Source: Nostoc sp. CHAB 5834 (GTDB taxonomy: Bacteria > Cyanobacteriota > Cyanobacteriia > Cyanobacteriales > Nostocaceae). Taken from it: DNA of 64,000 nucleotides. A program made the translations under genes and the position numbers. The notes below the pieces were generated by a model, which searched no databases, was not told the origin of the DNA, and saw only the letters and a program-made list of their open reading frames with translations. Location of the stretch: assembly GCA_020829485.1 (NCBI GenBank), contig JAIVFU010000023.1:1-64000 (forward strand). The letters run 5' to 3'. This document shows, piece by piece, positions 8,180 to 17,810 of this stretch. Position 1 is the stretch's first letter; every line of letters starts with the position of its first letter.

Positions 8180-9286
8180 TCACTCATGAGGAAATATTTT
8201 GTCGCCAGTTTTGGGATCAAACACAAACAATTGATTTAAATCGAGTTGTAGAGAAAGGCGATCGCCTGGACGCGGACGCACATCCCCGCCCACCTGAATA
8301 TTCAACACTACTGGCGAACCAGGTAAACCAGCACGAATCAAAGTTTCCCTTCCCAAAGGTTCCACCACCTTAACTTCCACAATCAGCTGACTCTCATTTA
8401 CTTCTTGGCAAGTTGGCGGTTCGTTAATAAAAATATGCTCTGGACGAATCCCCAAATCATAACTGTGTCCCTGACGCAACTGTAATTTCTCTTTCACAAC
8501 TGCGGGAATTTCTAATAACTGTCCACTCACATCAAACCCGTTATCTTGATAGATTGCAGGCAAAATATTCATTGGTGGACTGCCTAAAAAAGTTGCCACC
8601 ATCTGATTACCAGGACTTGCATAAATAGTTTGGGGATCGCCAATTTGCTGAATCCGTCCGCGATTTAGCACGACAATTTTATCAGCCAGAGTCATTGCTT
8701 CGACTTGATCGTGGGTGACGTAGATTGTTGTAATGCCTAACTCTTGATGTAGCTGTTTCAATTCTGCCCTTGTATCATCGCGTAATTGGGCATCTAAATT
8801 AGATAAAGGTTCATCAAGTAAAAACACTTGGGGTTCACGAGCGATCGCTCTCCCTAATGCTACTCGTTGTTGCTGTCCCCCAGAAAGTTGTTTGGGTTTA
8901 CGATCCAGCAAGTGATCTAGAGAAAGCGATCGCGCCACATTCATCACCCGTTCCTGAATGATTTTCCGCTCAACCTTCCGCATTTGCAACCCAAAGCCGA
9001 TGTTTTCTGCCACACTCATGTGAGGATAAAGAGCGTAGTTTTGGAACACCATCGCCACATCGCGTTGTCTGGCTGGGATATTATTCACCAAGCGATCGCC
9101 AATATAGAGTTTGCCAGATGTAGCGGTTTCTAAACCTGCGATCGTTCGCAAAATTGTAGACTTACCACAACCCGATGGCCCAACTAAAACCCAAAATTCG
9201 CCATCAGGAATTTCAAAGGTAATATCCTCAATAGCGGTAACGTTATTGAATCTACGCTTAATATCTTCTAGACGAACATTTGCCAT
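8180..9286 (-). CDS. ABC transporter ATP-binding protein, UgpC/MalK family
   Basis: Cytoplasmic ATPase for a sugar- or polyol-type (CUT1) importer. The 368 residues contain Walker A GPSGCGKST near 37-45, the signature LSGGQQQR, Walker B VFLLDEPLSNLD, and the switch His in YVTHDQ, followed by a C-terminal TOBE/OB regulatory region from about residue 240 (NQMVATFLGSPPMNILPA, GIRPEHI). No permease or binding-protein gene is nearby. Orphan ATPases of this type are thought to be shared between several importers. The last third is duplicated at 6837-7030. No obvious ribosome binding site precedes the ATG at 9286. Confidence 0.9.
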   Translation of the reverse strand: MANVRLEDIKRRFNNVTAIEDITFEIPDGEFWVLVGPSGCGKSTILRTIAGLETATSGKLYIGDRLVNNIPARQRDVAMVFQNYALYPHMSVAENIGFGLQMRKVERKIIQERVMNVARSLSLDHLLDRKPKQLSGGQQQRVALGRAIAREPQVFLLDEPLSNLDAQLRDDTRAELKQLHQELGITTIYVTHDQVEAMTLADKIVVLNRGRIQQIGDPQTIYASPGNQMVATFLGSPPMNILPAIYQDNGFDVSGQLLEIPAVVKEKLQLRQGHSYDLGIRPEHIFINEPPTCQEVNESQLIVEVKVVEPLGRETLIRAGLPGSPVVLNIQVGGDVRPRPGDRLSLQLDLNQLFVFDPKTGDKIFPHE

Positions 9287-9337
9287 TATCTGATTTGATA
9301 TTTTTAGTTTGGGATCTGCGGCACTTCCAACTCACTA

Positions 9338-9583
9338 CTAGGAGGTTTTCTCCGCACCCTCGGAGGAATTGTGAGGCTGCTTTGCAAGTGCAGAAACTTG
9401 ATTGTCCTGCACAACTCTAATCAGAAATCTTAGAGCCTCATTGACGGCATCAGCATTAGGAAAAACCTCTGCAACATCCGCTTCTAAACGAATTGTTGTC
9501 TTCCTAAAGCTCTTTCGTTCCGGGCCGAACTTTCTGACCCTTAAACTCTTTAAGTCATACTCTGATCGCAGATCGTCTTCCAT
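9338..9583 (-). CDS. brnA: BrnA-type antitoxin
   Basis: 81-residue partner of the BrnT-type toxin encoded 7 bp upstream on the same strand. The segment TIRLEADVAEVFPNADAVNEALRFLI is typical of antitoxins that follow BrnT-like genes: a strand followed by helices of ribbon-helix-helix character, which bind toxin and operator. The N-terminal half (RVRKFGPERKSFRK) is basic. Toxin-first order agrees with the brnTA arrangement. Family assignment is from pattern and context, not from a search. Confidence 0.72.
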   Translation of the reverse strand: MEDDLRSEYDLKSLRVRKFGPERKSFRKTTIRLEADVAEVFPNADAVNEALRFLIRVVQDNQVSALAKQPHNSSEGAEKTS

Positions 9584-9590
9584 TTCTGGC

Positions 9591-9863
9591 TTACCCTTCT
9601 TTATACGCTTCTCGCTCGGATCGTGTTACTTCTCTTGCACTAATGAGACGAATCGAATTTCCTCTCTCTGTATACGACATGATTAGTAATCGTCCCCGAT
9701 TTGACTCTCCAATAATAAGGTAACGCTCCTCATCATCAGAGTGGTCTGGATCATAGAAGTCAACATAGAGCGGATCGTCGAAAACAGTTTTGGCTTCTTC
9801 AAAGGAAACCTGATGTTTTAAAAGATTTATTGCCGCTTTGTTTTCGTCCCACTCAAACTTCAT
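9591..9863 (-). CDS. brnT: BrnT-type ribonuclease toxin
   Basis: 90 residues with the full BrnT pattern: the opening MKFEWDENKAAINLLKHQVSFEEAKTVF, then DP....D, then ERYLIIGESNRGRLLIMSYTERGNSIRLISAREVTRSEREAYKEG. The C-terminal R.ISAR.....E...Y matches the active region of this RelE-like RNase family, which blocks growth by cutting RNA until bound by BrnA. The gene lies 7 bp after the hicB-like gene and before brnA, in one leftward run headed by gun4. Confidence 0.85.
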   Translation of the reverse strand: MKFEWDENKAAINLLKHQVSFEEAKTVFDDPLYVDFYDPDHSDDEERYLIIGESNRGRLLIMSYTERGNSIRLISAREVTRSEREAYKEG

Positions 9864-9870
9864 GAAATTA

Positions 9871-10089
9871 TTAAATCTCTACCTTTTGAATACCTATAAA
9901 TTCTGGTATTTCTTCATCACTTTTTGTTTCTAAACAAAGTTCAATTACTTCTTTAATGTTAGCCATCAACTCATCAATTGTTTCTCCTTGACTGTAACAA
10001 GCTTTTAACTGAGGGACTTCTCCAACATAGTAGCCATCTTCATCCCGTTCAATGATGACGTAGAATTCTCGGTTAGTGGGATTGATCAT
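9871..10089 (-). CDS. HicB-like antitoxin domain protein
   Basis: 72 residues. FYVIIERDEDGYYVGEVPQLKACYSQGETIDELMANIKEVIELCLE is the partial RNase-H-like fold of HicB antitoxins. I choose the ATG at 10089 since the family starts there; the 43 codons upstream overlap the end of gun4 in another frame. No hicA toxin gene accompanies it; a brnT toxin gene follows 7 bp downstream instead. It may be an orphan HicB-type regulator or an accessory to the BrnTA pair. Confidence 0.8.
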   Translation of the reverse strand: MINPTNREFYVIIERDEDGYYVGEVPQLKACYSQGETIDELMANIKEVIELCLETKSDEEIPEFIGIQKVEI

Positions 10090-10114
10090 AATCTCTTTAT
10101 ACGTAGGCTCAAAA

Positions 10115-10843
10115 TCATTTTTCTGAGTTCTTCGACCAAGCTGGGTGAGAGAGTAAAGAAGCAAAGACTCGTACCCCCCGGAGTTGATTAGAAAGGGGTA
10201 AGTGACCTCTAGGCGCACTCAAATCCCAGGTAAACTCGTTAGGGTATCGCGTCCAGGTATTACCTGCTTTCCAGCCAATTTTTGGCCAGAAGTTCTCCCA
10301 ATTTTTACCCAAACTTAACCAGATTTCTCGCTGCACTGAAAAGCCAAATTTACCTTCGGAGTGGACTAACCAGAGGTTGTTAATGGTTTGTAAGTCAACA
10401 GCCGAGGTCTTTTCTACCTCAGTAAAGTACAACCATTTTCGTTGTACAGCCGTTGGGCCTGATAGTTCACACATTTTTTCGATGGTGACGCGATCGGCTG
10501 CTTGGAAGTCTTGAACAGCTAGTAGCTGTTGCAAAGAATTGTAGTTAATCCCGCACTCTGATTTTAGAGGTACAATTCCTTCAGGAAAACAGGAGCGCAA
10601 AAATTCTTTGGCTTGAGGTGCATCAGAACTGTAAAGGACTTGGTAAGCTTTGCCATCAATCCAAGTTGCTGGGTTCTCACGTCGTTTTAGTAAAAATTCC
10701 ATCAACACGTCTAATCCCTCATCACCCAACTCAGCTAACTGTGGGATTATCTGTTGTTGGACTTTTTCAGACCCAGCGATTAACGGTTGTCGGAGGGAGT
10801 CGATGTCATTTGCAGGGCCTGATAAAATCATTGGGTCTGTCAT
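10115..10843 (-). CDS. gun4: GUN4 domain protein, Mg-chelatase activator
   Basis: Porphyrin-binding protein that stimulates magnesium chelatase, the first committed step of chlorophyll synthesis. The 242 residues show an N-terminal helical bundle (to about 90) and the GUN4 core from about 95: CGINYNSLQQLLAVQDFQAADRVT, then LQTINNLWLVHSEGKFGFSVQREIWLSLG, then W.RYPNEFTWDLSAPRGHLPLSNQLRG. The end VFASLLSHPAW is the expected C-terminus. The toxin-antitoxin genes follow on the same strand within 25 bp, probably by read-through rather than functional linkage. Confidence 0.92.
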   Translation of the reverse strand: MTDPMILSGPANDIDSLRQPLIAGSEKVQQQIIPQLAELGDEGLDVLMEFLLKRRENPATWIDGKAYQVLYSSDAPQAKEFLRSCFPEGIVPLKSECGINYNSLQQLLAVQDFQAADRVTIEKMCELSGPTAVQRKWLYFTEVEKTSAVDLQTINNLWLVHSEGKFGFSVQREIWLSLGKNWENFWPKIGWKAGNTWTRYPNEFTWDLSAPRGHLPLSNQLRGVRVFASLLSHPAWSKNSEK

Positions 10844-11117
10844 GCCATTCTTGTGTTAACAGTCAGTGAAAGAGTGGTAAGCTATCGGGCTTTACTTTGG
10901 AAAAGCATTGATAGCGAAAAGTAGTTTACTATTTTTGATCGTACAAAATTGCGATCGCTTCACTGAATCCCACACTTAATCCCCAAATAATGTACAAGGA
11001 GAATAAGGGGAAAATCTTTGCCTTATGGCTTGGTGAACAAAAGACATAGCAAAATATACAAGCCTGCCACATAAGGTTTTTTTAACTAGCAGCGTATCGA
11101 TTAGGAGTGTGTGAACG

Positions 11118-12539
11118 ATGTACGAAAAGATTACCCCCCCCGCAGCCGGAGCAAAGATCACTTTCAAAAATGGTGAACCAATCGTACCGGACAATCCAAT
11201 TATCCCCTTTATTCGTGGCGATGGTACAGGTATAGACATTTGGCCTGCTACCCAAAAAGTTCTCGATACTGCGGTAGCCAAAGCATATAAGGGTCAGCGT
11301 CAAATTAACTGGTTTAAGGTTTACGCTGGTGACGAAGCTTGTGATTTATACGGGACTTATCAGTATTTACCTCAAGACACTCTAACAGCAATTGAAGAAT
11401 ATGGTGTAGCTATTAAAGGGCCTTTGACTACTCCCATTGGGGGAGGAATTCGTTCTTTAAATGTGGCACTACGGCAAATTTTTGACTTGTATGCTTGCGT
11501 GCGTCCTTGCCGTTACTATGCAGGTACGCCTTCACCCCACAAAAATCCCGAAAAGCTGGATGTAATTGTTTATCGGGAGAATACGGAAGATATTTATTTA
11601 GGCATTGAGTGGCGACAAGGTAGCGAAATTGGCGATCGCTTAATTAAAATTCTCAATGAAGAATTAATCCCTGCCACTCCAGAACATGGGAAAAAACGCA
11701 TTCCTCTTGATTCTGGTATTGGCATCAAACCCATCAGCAAAACTGGTTCCCAGCGCCTAGTTAGACGCGCCATCAAACACGCTTTGCTATTGCCCAAAAA
11801 CAAGCAACAAGTCACTTTGGTGCATAAGGGCAACATTATGAAGTACACCGAAGGCGCTTTCCGCGATTGGGGTTATGAATTAGCAACCAGTGAATTTCGC
11901 CAAGAAACTGTTACAGAACAAGAATCTTGGATTTTGAGTAACAAGGAAAAAAATCCCAATATTTCCTTGGAAGAAAACGCCCGCCAGATTGAACCTGGGT
12001 TTGATAATCTCACTCCAGACAAGAAAGCGCAAGTTGTCAAGGAAGTCGAAACTGTTCTTAACACAATTTGGGCAACCCACGGCGATGGCAAATGGAAAGA
12101 GAAAGTTTTGGTGAATGACCGAATTGCTGACAGCATTTTTCAACAAATCCAAACCAGACCGGATGAGTATTCGATTTTGGCGACGATGAATTTAAACGGC
12201 GATTACTTATCTGATGCGGCTGCTGCGATTGTTGGTGGTTTGGGAATGGGGCCAGGAGCAAATATTGGTGATTCTAGTGCCATATTTGAAGCTACCCACG
12301 GTACAGCACCCAAACACGCCGGATTGGATCGGATTAATCCTGGTTCAGTAATTTTGTCTGGTGTGATGATGCTGGAATTTATGGGTTGGCAAGAAGCCGC
12401 AGACCTAGTTAAGAAAGGTTTAAGCGATGCGATCGCAAGTAGTCAAGTCACCTACGATTTAGCCCGATTGCTAGAACCGCCAGTTGAACCCTTAAAATGT
12501 TCTGAATTTGCCGAGGCAATTATTCAACATTTTGGTTAA
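11118..12539 (+). CDS. icd: Isocitrate dehydrogenase (NADP+)
   Basis: Oxidises isocitrate to 2-oxoglutarate, the carbon skeleton for ammonium assimilation in cyanobacteria. The full-length 473-residue enzyme contains [14 protein letters not shown] near 34-47, the substrate loop [13 protein letters not shown] with its phosphorylatable-type Ser, the Arg-rich [23 protein letters not shown], and the metal/NADP region [27 protein letters not shown] followed by [12 protein letters not shown]. An insertion of about 50 residues near 275-325 is present in cyanobacterial enzymes of this length. AGGAG lies about 11 bases before the ATG. Single-gene unit. Confidence 0.96.
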   Translation: MYEKITPPAAGAKITFKNGEPIVPDNPIIPFIRGDGTGIDIWPATQKVLDTAVAKAYKGQRQINWFKVYAGDEACDLYGTYQYLPQDTLTAIEEYGVAIKGPLTTPIGGGIRSLNVALRQIFDLYACVRPCRYYAGTPSPHKNPEKLDVIVYRENTEDIYLGIEWRQGSEIGDRLIKILNEELIPATPEHGKKRIPLDSGIGIKPISKTGSQRLVRRAIKHALLLPKNKQQVTLVHKGNIMKYTEGAFRDWGYELATSEFRQETVTEQESWILSNKEKNPNISLEENARQIEPGFDNLTPDKKAQVVKEVETVLNTIWATHGDGKWKEKVLVNDRIADSIFQQIQTRPDEYSILATMNLNGDYLSDAAAAIVGGLGMGPGANIGDSSAIFEATHGTAPKHAGLDRINPGSVILSGVMMLEFMGWQEAADLVKKGLSDAIASSQVTYDLARLLEPPVEPLKCSEFAEAIIQHFG

Positions 12540-12560
12540 TTCTATTAGGGTTAAGTCGAA

Positions 12561-12650
12561 TTACCCCACCCTAACCCTCCCCGATGCATTGGGGAGGGAA
12601 CTAGATTTTCTTGTTTCCCCCCAATGCATCGGGGGGATTAAGGGGGGTAA
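12561..12650. repeat. 90-bp repeated palindromic element, copy 1
   Basis: Starts TTACCCCACCCTAACCC and ends GGGGGGATTAAGGGGGGTAA, so the ends are imperfect inverted repeats that would fold as a hairpin. A copy of exactly the same length lies at 22683-22772. It follows icd closely and could serve as its transcription terminator. A further related scrap (AAGGGGTTAGGGGGGAT) is at 12678-12694. Confidence 0.75.
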
Positions 12651-12739
12651 TTTGATTTGTGTATACACGCTTTTTTAAGGGGTTAGGGGGGATCAACAAA
12701 TATTTAATACTTCTCAGACAATCCTCTATAAAGTTTCCG

Positions 12740-12871
12740 TTATTCGGATTTAGAGTTATCGAGAACTCGGCGCAAGTTCTCCATTAATTCGGATTTTACC
12801 CAATCGGTAATTGCTTTAACTGTGATTTCGCTAATTCATGAGGTGCGATCGCTCCATTCTCTGTAATGATT
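12740..12871 (-). pseudogene. Short coding relic, family unknown
   Basis: Read leftward, this gives two overlapping frames with protein-like sequence: IITENGAIAPHELAKSQ near 12821-12871, and EITVKAITDWVKSELMENLRR then a stop at 12740-12742. They would join by a frameshift. The first 30 bp are repeated in inverted orientation at 7043-7072. A half-copy of the element end at 13170 abuts it (12870-12890). Probably a decayed C-terminal remnant. The stretch 12900-13169 that follows holds only repeats of the 'accacagagacacagag' kind. Confidence 0.4.
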
Positions 12872-13169
12872 AGGACTACCCCTTTCAAGTTGACTAGTAA
12901 AATCTCTTTTTTCTCTCTGCGCCCTCCGCGTCTCTGTGGTTCAAAAGCATTTTATTTAACGAACTTTGGGGGTTTAAGTCCCCAGCAAGATAGGCAGCGC
13001 GTTTTGATGCCTAAATCTAAATCCCCGTCACAAAATGTAATTGCGTTAGCGTAGCGGGGCGTAGCCCATTGCGAATTGGTTTAACCACAGAGACACAGAG
13101 AACACAGAGTTAAGAGGTTAAAGAGAGTTTATTAAGCAAAATTTTTACCCACCTTAAAAGGGATAATGA

Positions 13170-13411
13170 TTAGGACTAGCCCTTTCAAGGTCGCCAACGA
13201 AGATACGTTGTTTCAGTGCTAGCATATTAGACATCTCCAGAAATTAATTATGCGTTACCTAAAACCCTTGTAGAGACGTTGCAATGCAACGTCAAAACAA
13301 TTCATTTTCGGAGATGTCTATTGAATGCTACGCTCAGATTTTGAGCTTTTTGAAGGTTGAAATCACCAATCTTCGTTCCAGATTTCATCACCTTGAAAGG
13401 GCTAGTCCTAA
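13170..13411. mobile_element. Nested palindromic element, 22-bp perfect inverted ends
   Basis: A 242-bp non-coding element. Its outer ends are a perfect 22-bp inverted repeat (TTAGGACTAGCCCTTTCAAG plus GT, and the complement at 13390-13411). Inside lies a second element at 13228-13319 with 11-bp inverted ends TAGACATCTCC / GGAGATGTCTA, and that one carries a truncated copy of the GTAGAGACG hairpin (13269-13292). A degenerate outer end also occurs at 12870-12890. The nesting indicates successive insertion of at least two non-autonomous elements. Confidence 0.75.
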
Positions 13412-13527
13412 GTTAAATCTCCTTGTTTAAGGTTAGTCATCAAAGCAGAACCATTTTCAAAACTATGGAAAAAGTCATCTAAAAGCTGCAATTGATTTCG
13501 AGGAAGAGTATAGTAAACCTTATTCAA
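13408..13527 (-). pseudogene. 39-codon frame, probable gene remnant
   Basis: The frame begins at a TTG 2 bp after the ftn2 stop and reads VYYTLPRNQLQLLDDFFHSF and then MTNLKQGDLT. Its stop codon lies inside the outer end of the 13170-13411 element. The composition is protein-like, but the length and the lack of a start signal suggest a fragment cut by the insertion. Not recognised. Confidence 0.3.
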
Positions 13528-13529
13528 AC

Positions 13530-15821
13530 TTATCTAATTATCTGATTGACAGCAGATATACTCTGGATGCGCCATTTACCTCGTTCTCGAATCAAATCAT
13601 ATTGAACTCGCAAATCCTCGTTAGAAGAGTTTTGAAGCTGACCATTTTCGTATAACTGCTTTGCTTCCTTAACTGTAGCTTTCACTACGGCACGATCTCC
13701 AAGTAAATCACTTTCCTCTACAGAGTCTATCTTCAGACTATGGTCGTACTTGTAGTATTGGTTTTCTAACTTATACTTTTGAGCAGTCTGCCGCGATTGA
13801 GACAAAACTGAACCAGTTAAAATCTGCTCTAAATTATTAATTTCATGATTCGGCCCAAAAGCTTCAGCTTTGGTTAATAACCAAGTCCGAATAACTTCCT
13901 CTGCTGTTGCATTTGTTAGAGGGCCTTCTGCTAATCCTAGTTTACTATTTGGATCAGGAATAGATGTTGGTGGTTGATTTATCTGGATAAACAACTCTAA
14001 ACCACGCGGAGTTGATGTAGGAAAAAACAGATTTTTTAACCATCCAAAAGTTGTTGTGGCTATCACCCAAAGAACTAATAGACTGACCAAAGAAATAAAC
14101 ACTCTCCATACCAGCCGTGTTTTCCCTTCTATGGTGTTAGCAAAAGTTCGCCGCCGCCGGGGACGACGAGAATGAGGACGATTATCTGGTATACGCTCTC
14201 GGCTAGCAGATGGAGTAGGTTTTCTCCGCCGACGCTTTTGGTTATGGCTGGGTGCAGCCGTTTTACCTGAACCATTTAAATGCTGATTAGTGCCTCTGCT
14301 CATCCGTTCGGCAGCAGGAACCTCTGATTTTACACTTTCAGATGAATTCCATATTGGTGGTGAGAAGTTTGGATGTTGGGGTGTTTCTGGCAAATCTAGG
14401 TCAGGTGTTCTGCTGTAGTTAGATTGCCCTGGAGTTCTAGCTGAATTGTTAAGTAAAGGAGAATTCTTTGTCTTCGCCTGCGGAAAATATTGGGGATTAA
14501 CTACAGCCCATTCATTAGTTGTTTCTGCATCCGTTGGCAGTGCTTCTAAATAAGCTTGCACCTGTTGGTTAGCAAAGTAATCTTTTAGGAAAGCTTGCTG
14601 GTTTGCTAAATCTCGAAAATGGGGAAATACTTCGTGTTGTAACCACTGTTCTGCATATAGACACAGCCCCGGTAACAAATCTGGAGAGTCTTGAGATTTT
14701 TCTCGAATAAAAGCTAAAGCTTCGTATTCCTGACTAAGTTCTAAAACACGAGTTGCTTCTTCAGTTTGTCCCAAGAGTAATGCACATAGCGACTGTTCTA
14801 AATGTACATCTTGGCGCTTGCCCAGACGGATGAGCATTTGCCTTGCTTGACGAATTAAAGCAGGTTGCCGTTGAGCAAATCCGCGTGCTATCAAGGCATA
14901 AACAGCTAAGTAAGTGGCAACAGCAGAAGGACGTTTGCTTTGAGCTTCAAATAACTTGTGCTGTTCTGCAACTGTTAAGTGGTTGCGTAACTGCTGGATA
15001 AATCGCAGAAAGTCATCTATATTTAAACCAGATTCATCATTGTTCGTGCCATCAATGCCACCACGATCTTCTAAGAGGTTTTGCAATAATTCCAAGCCTT
15101 GGTGTCGTTCGGCAGTCTTTTCTTGAGGTAGTGCCAACAACTCCAAAATTCGATATGGTCGCAATTTGTAAAGATCCGCCTGAATCTCTGCCTGTACACT
15201 AGAAAACAACCCTTCACGTACTAGCAGTTCTTGACCAGTTTCTAGGGATATGGCGGCATTTTCGTAGTGACCTTGCTGCCACTGTTCACGACCTAATTCT
15301 AGACAAGCAAGGGCAACCGTGAGAACAACATCTGGATGTTCAGCGCTTTGGTATATTTCTTCGTCTGCTAAATTATTACTTTTTCTTACACTTTTAGCAC
15401 CATTTTTATTTATCAGGTATGGACGACCTAGTTTCAATACAAGCTCGTATTCGCCCAACTCTTGCAAAATTAATAAAGCGCCAACTAATTCGTCTTGGCT
15501 AATTTCGATGCCCAGACTTTGGGTGTCGCTACCCCTTTTGGTGCTTTCTGGACGATTTTCCTTTACTACTGCGGCAGCAGCAAGGTTATCAGGGTCATAG
15601 GCGTGGGCAAGATACAGATGATCGTAGGTACTGCGTTGTTTTGGATCTGATAAAACCACGTAAGCTTCTTCTATGAGTTGTTTACGAGAAGAAATTGCTG
15701 CTTGAGAATACTCACGTCGAGGCAATTGTACAATGCGATCGCTGTATGCCTGCCGCAATTGTTCATCACTTGCCGCCAACGGTAGTCCTAAAATTCGGTA
15801 GTAATCTAGCGGAATTCGCAC
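13530..15821 (-). CDS. ftn2: Cell division protein Ftn2/ZipN (ARC6 homologue)
   Basis: Membrane anchor and organiser of the FtsZ ring in cyanobacteria and the ancestor of plastid ARC6. The 763 residues run in the expected order: an N-terminal J-like domain (LDYYRILGLPLAASDEQLRQ to SDPKQRSTYD, about 5-67) in which the HPD motif needed for Hsp70 stimulation is absent; a long helical repeat region (about 100-430); a polar, Arg/Pro/Ser-rich linker ending in RRRKPTPSASRERI and SRRPRRRR; one transmembrane helix near 567-590 (VWRVFISLVSLLVLWVIATT); and the C-terminal ARC6-like IMS domain (AEEVIRTWLLTKAEAFG to WRIQSISAVNQ). The basic linker puts the N-terminus in the cytoplasm. Confidence 0.93.
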   Translation of the reverse strand: MRIPLDYYRILGLPLAASDEQLRQAYSDRIVQLPRREYSQAAISSRKQLIEEAYVVLSDPKQRSTYDHLYLAHAYDPDNLAAAAVVKENRPESTKRGSDTQSLGIEISQDELVGALLILQELGEYELVLKLGRPYLINKNGAKSVRKSNNLADEEIYQSAEHPDVVLTVALACLELGREQWQQGHYENAAISLETGQELLVREGLFSSVQAEIQADLYKLRPYRILELLALPQEKTAERHQGLELLQNLLEDRGGIDGTNNDESGLNIDDFLRFIQQLRNHLTVAEQHKLFEAQSKRPSAVATYLAVYALIARGFAQRQPALIRQARQMLIRLGKRQDVHLEQSLCALLLGQTEEATRVLELSQEYEALAFIREKSQDSPDLLPGLCLYAEQWLQHEVFPHFRDLANQQAFLKDYFANQQVQAYLEALPTDAETTNEWAVVNPQYFPQAKTKNSPLLNNSARTPGQSNYSRTPDLDLPETPQHPNFSPPIWNSSESVKSEVPAAERMSRGTNQHLNGSGKTAAPSHNQKRRRRKPTPSASRERIPDNRPHSRRPRRRRTFANTIEGKTRLVWRVFISLVSLLVLWVIATTTFGWLKNLFFPTSTPRGLELFIQINQPPTSIPDPNSKLGLAEGPLTNATAEEVIRTWLLTKAEAFGPNHEINNLEQILTGSVLSQSRQTAQKYKLENQYYKYDHSLKIDSVEESDLLGDRAVVKATVKEAKQLYENGQLQNSSNEDLRVQYDLIRERGKWRIQSISAVNQIIR

Positions 15822-16747
15822 AGCCTACTTCCCCTGCACCGTGATCAACATAATTCACCTAGAGCGTTCCAGGCCTGTAAAACCGTGCCATAACAATGCC
15901 GTATAGAATTTACTCTACAAGTGTATTTTGCAACAACTTGTTTTGTACCTTCCCGAAATTTTGAGTCACATTCTAATACTAATTTTTTGCTTTCGCCTAG
16001 AAAGCCTCAATTGTTTGTTTTAATTCTTAGTATTTTTGTTTAACACAACTATTATCAGCCTTCGATAGCACAAACCACAACTACCGCTTTTAATCACGGC
16101 ATAATTGTTGTGGTTGCAAGAATCTATTGATGATTGATTTTTTTGGGACTTTCCCCACTACGAGGTAACAAAAATACCACTATTGGGAGTTGACCCTGAT
16201 AACTAGAGATGCAAATAATATCATAATTTAACTTTAATTACAATTACCTATTTGGGTATATAGCCCTTCTCTGTTAACTGCAATACAGACCTAACCCCCA
16301 GCCCCTTCCCTTCGCGCAGCGTCTCGTAGAGAGGGAAGGGGAGTAAGATTAAGATTCAAAGCCTCTCTCCTTAAAGGAAGTGAGGTCAAAGTGTATTGCT
16401 TCCATTCGAGAACCGCTATAGATTTTTGCCCCCTTTTTTTAAATTGTTAATGGATATGCAGAAAGCAGTCTATCTTGATTGCTAGTCTATGAAAGGGAAT
16501 AGTGAGAGATAAAAACCCAAAGCGGCAGATGTTGCTGTTAAAGTCAAATCCTCACGGGACATGGGCTGAAAAGTTAAAAATCAAAAAATTAAAAATTCAG
16601 CTATTCCCTAAGACCCTTTTTTGGTGCATAAATAAAGTTTGATTGTTGAGTCTTGCAAACGCTAGCCTGTTAAAAGCTGAGGTGTTATCAGACCAACTTA
16701 TTTAAGACCGTAACTTTTAACTTGTACAACAGGGATACTCAAAAATA
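15822..16747. other. Divergent spacer between ftn2 and pdhA
   Basis: 926 bp, AT rich, without a supported gene. It must contain the promoters of both flanking genes. At about 16288-16345 a GC-rich inverted pair (CCCCTTCCCT...AGGGAAGGGG) resembles a common Nostoc intergenic hairpin. I see no tRNA or known small RNA. Confidence 0.5.
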
Positions 16748-17782
16748 ATGGTTCAAGAGCGTACTTTACCCACATTTAATCCTGCTACTACGCATATTAC
16801 TAAAGAAGAAGGGTTACGGTTGTATGAGGATATGGTATTAGGGCGCTTGTTTGAAGACAAGTGCGCTGAAATGTATTACAGGGGCAAAATGTTTGGTTTT
16901 GTCCATTTGTACAACGGTCAAGAAGCCGTTTGCAGTGGTGTTGTGCAGTCAATGCGACCGGGTGAAGATTACGTTTGTAGTACTTACCGCGACCACGTTC
17001 ATGCTCTCAGTGCCGGTGTACCAGCAAAAGAGGTAATGGCAGAATTATTTGGCAAAGCCACAGGTTGCAGCAAAGGACGCGGTGGTTCCATGCACATGTT
17101 TTCTGCCAAACATCGCTTGCTAGGTGGCTACGCTTTCGTAGCTGAGGGAATTCCTGTAGCAGCTGGAGCCGCTTTCACGAGCAAATACCGCCGCGAAGTG
17201 CTAGGAGATAAAAATGCTGACCAAGTGACAGCTTGCTTTTTTGGCGACGGTGCAGCTAACAACGGTCAGTTTTTCGAGACGCTAAATATGGCAGCCCTAT
17301 GGAAACTGCCAATTCTTTTCGTAGTCGAAAATAATAAGTGGGCCATTGGCATGTCTCACGAACGAGCCACTTCCCAGCCAGAGATTTATAAAAAAGCCAG
17401 TGCATTTAACATGGTGGGCGTGGAAGTGGATGGCATGGATGTACTAGCAGTAAGAGCCGTGGCTCAAGAAGCTGTAGCCCGTGCCCGCGCAGGTGAAGGC
17501 CCAACATTAATTGAAGCACTTACCTACCGCTTCCGGGGTCACTCCTTGGCTGACCCAGATGAAATGCGAAGCAAAGCGGAGAAAGAATTTTGGTTCGCCC
17601 GTGACCCAATTAAGAAGTTGGCAACTTATTTGCTGGAGCAAAATTTGGCGGATGAGGAAGAAATCAAAGCAATTGATCGTAAAATTCAGGATGTAATCGA
17701 CGAAGCGGTTAAATTCGCCGAAAGCAGCCCCGAACCAGACCCTAGCGAGTTATATCGTTTTGTGTTTGCAGAAGACGAGTAA
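16748..17782 (+). CDS. pdhA: Pyruvate dehydrogenase E1 component, alpha subunit
   Basis: Thiamine-diphosphate half of the E1 decarboxylase that feeds acetyl-CoA to the TCA cycle and lipid synthesis. The 344-residue product is full length. It has [18 protein letters not shown] near 42-60, [20 protein letters not shown], and the ThDP motif [20 protein letters not shown] followed by [31 protein letters not shown] marks the C-terminal loop region. The beta subunit gene is not adjacent, as is usual in cyanobacteria. Confidence 0.95.
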   Translation: MVQERTLPTFNPATTHITKEEGLRLYEDMVLGRLFEDKCAEMYYRGKMFGFVHLYNGQEAVCSGVVQSMRPGEDYVCSTYRDHVHALSAGVPAKEVMAELFGKATGCSKGRGGSMHMFSAKHRLLGGYAFVAEGIPVAAGAAFTSKYRREVLGDKNADQVTACFFGDGAANNGQFFETLNMAALWKLPILFVVENNKWAIGMSHERATSQPEIYKKASAFNMVGVEVDGMDVLAVRAVAQEAVARARAGEGPTLIEALTYRFRGHSLADPDEMRSKAEKEFWFARDPIKKLATYLLEQNLADEEEIKAIDRKIQDVIDEAVKFAESSPEPDPSELYRFVFAEDE

Positions 17783-17810
17783 ATTTTGGGGACTGGGGAC
17801 TAGGACTAGT

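Noticed and set aside
10844..11117. Small RNA or riboswitch ahead of icd
   Set aside because: No conserved aptamer or hairpin recognised.
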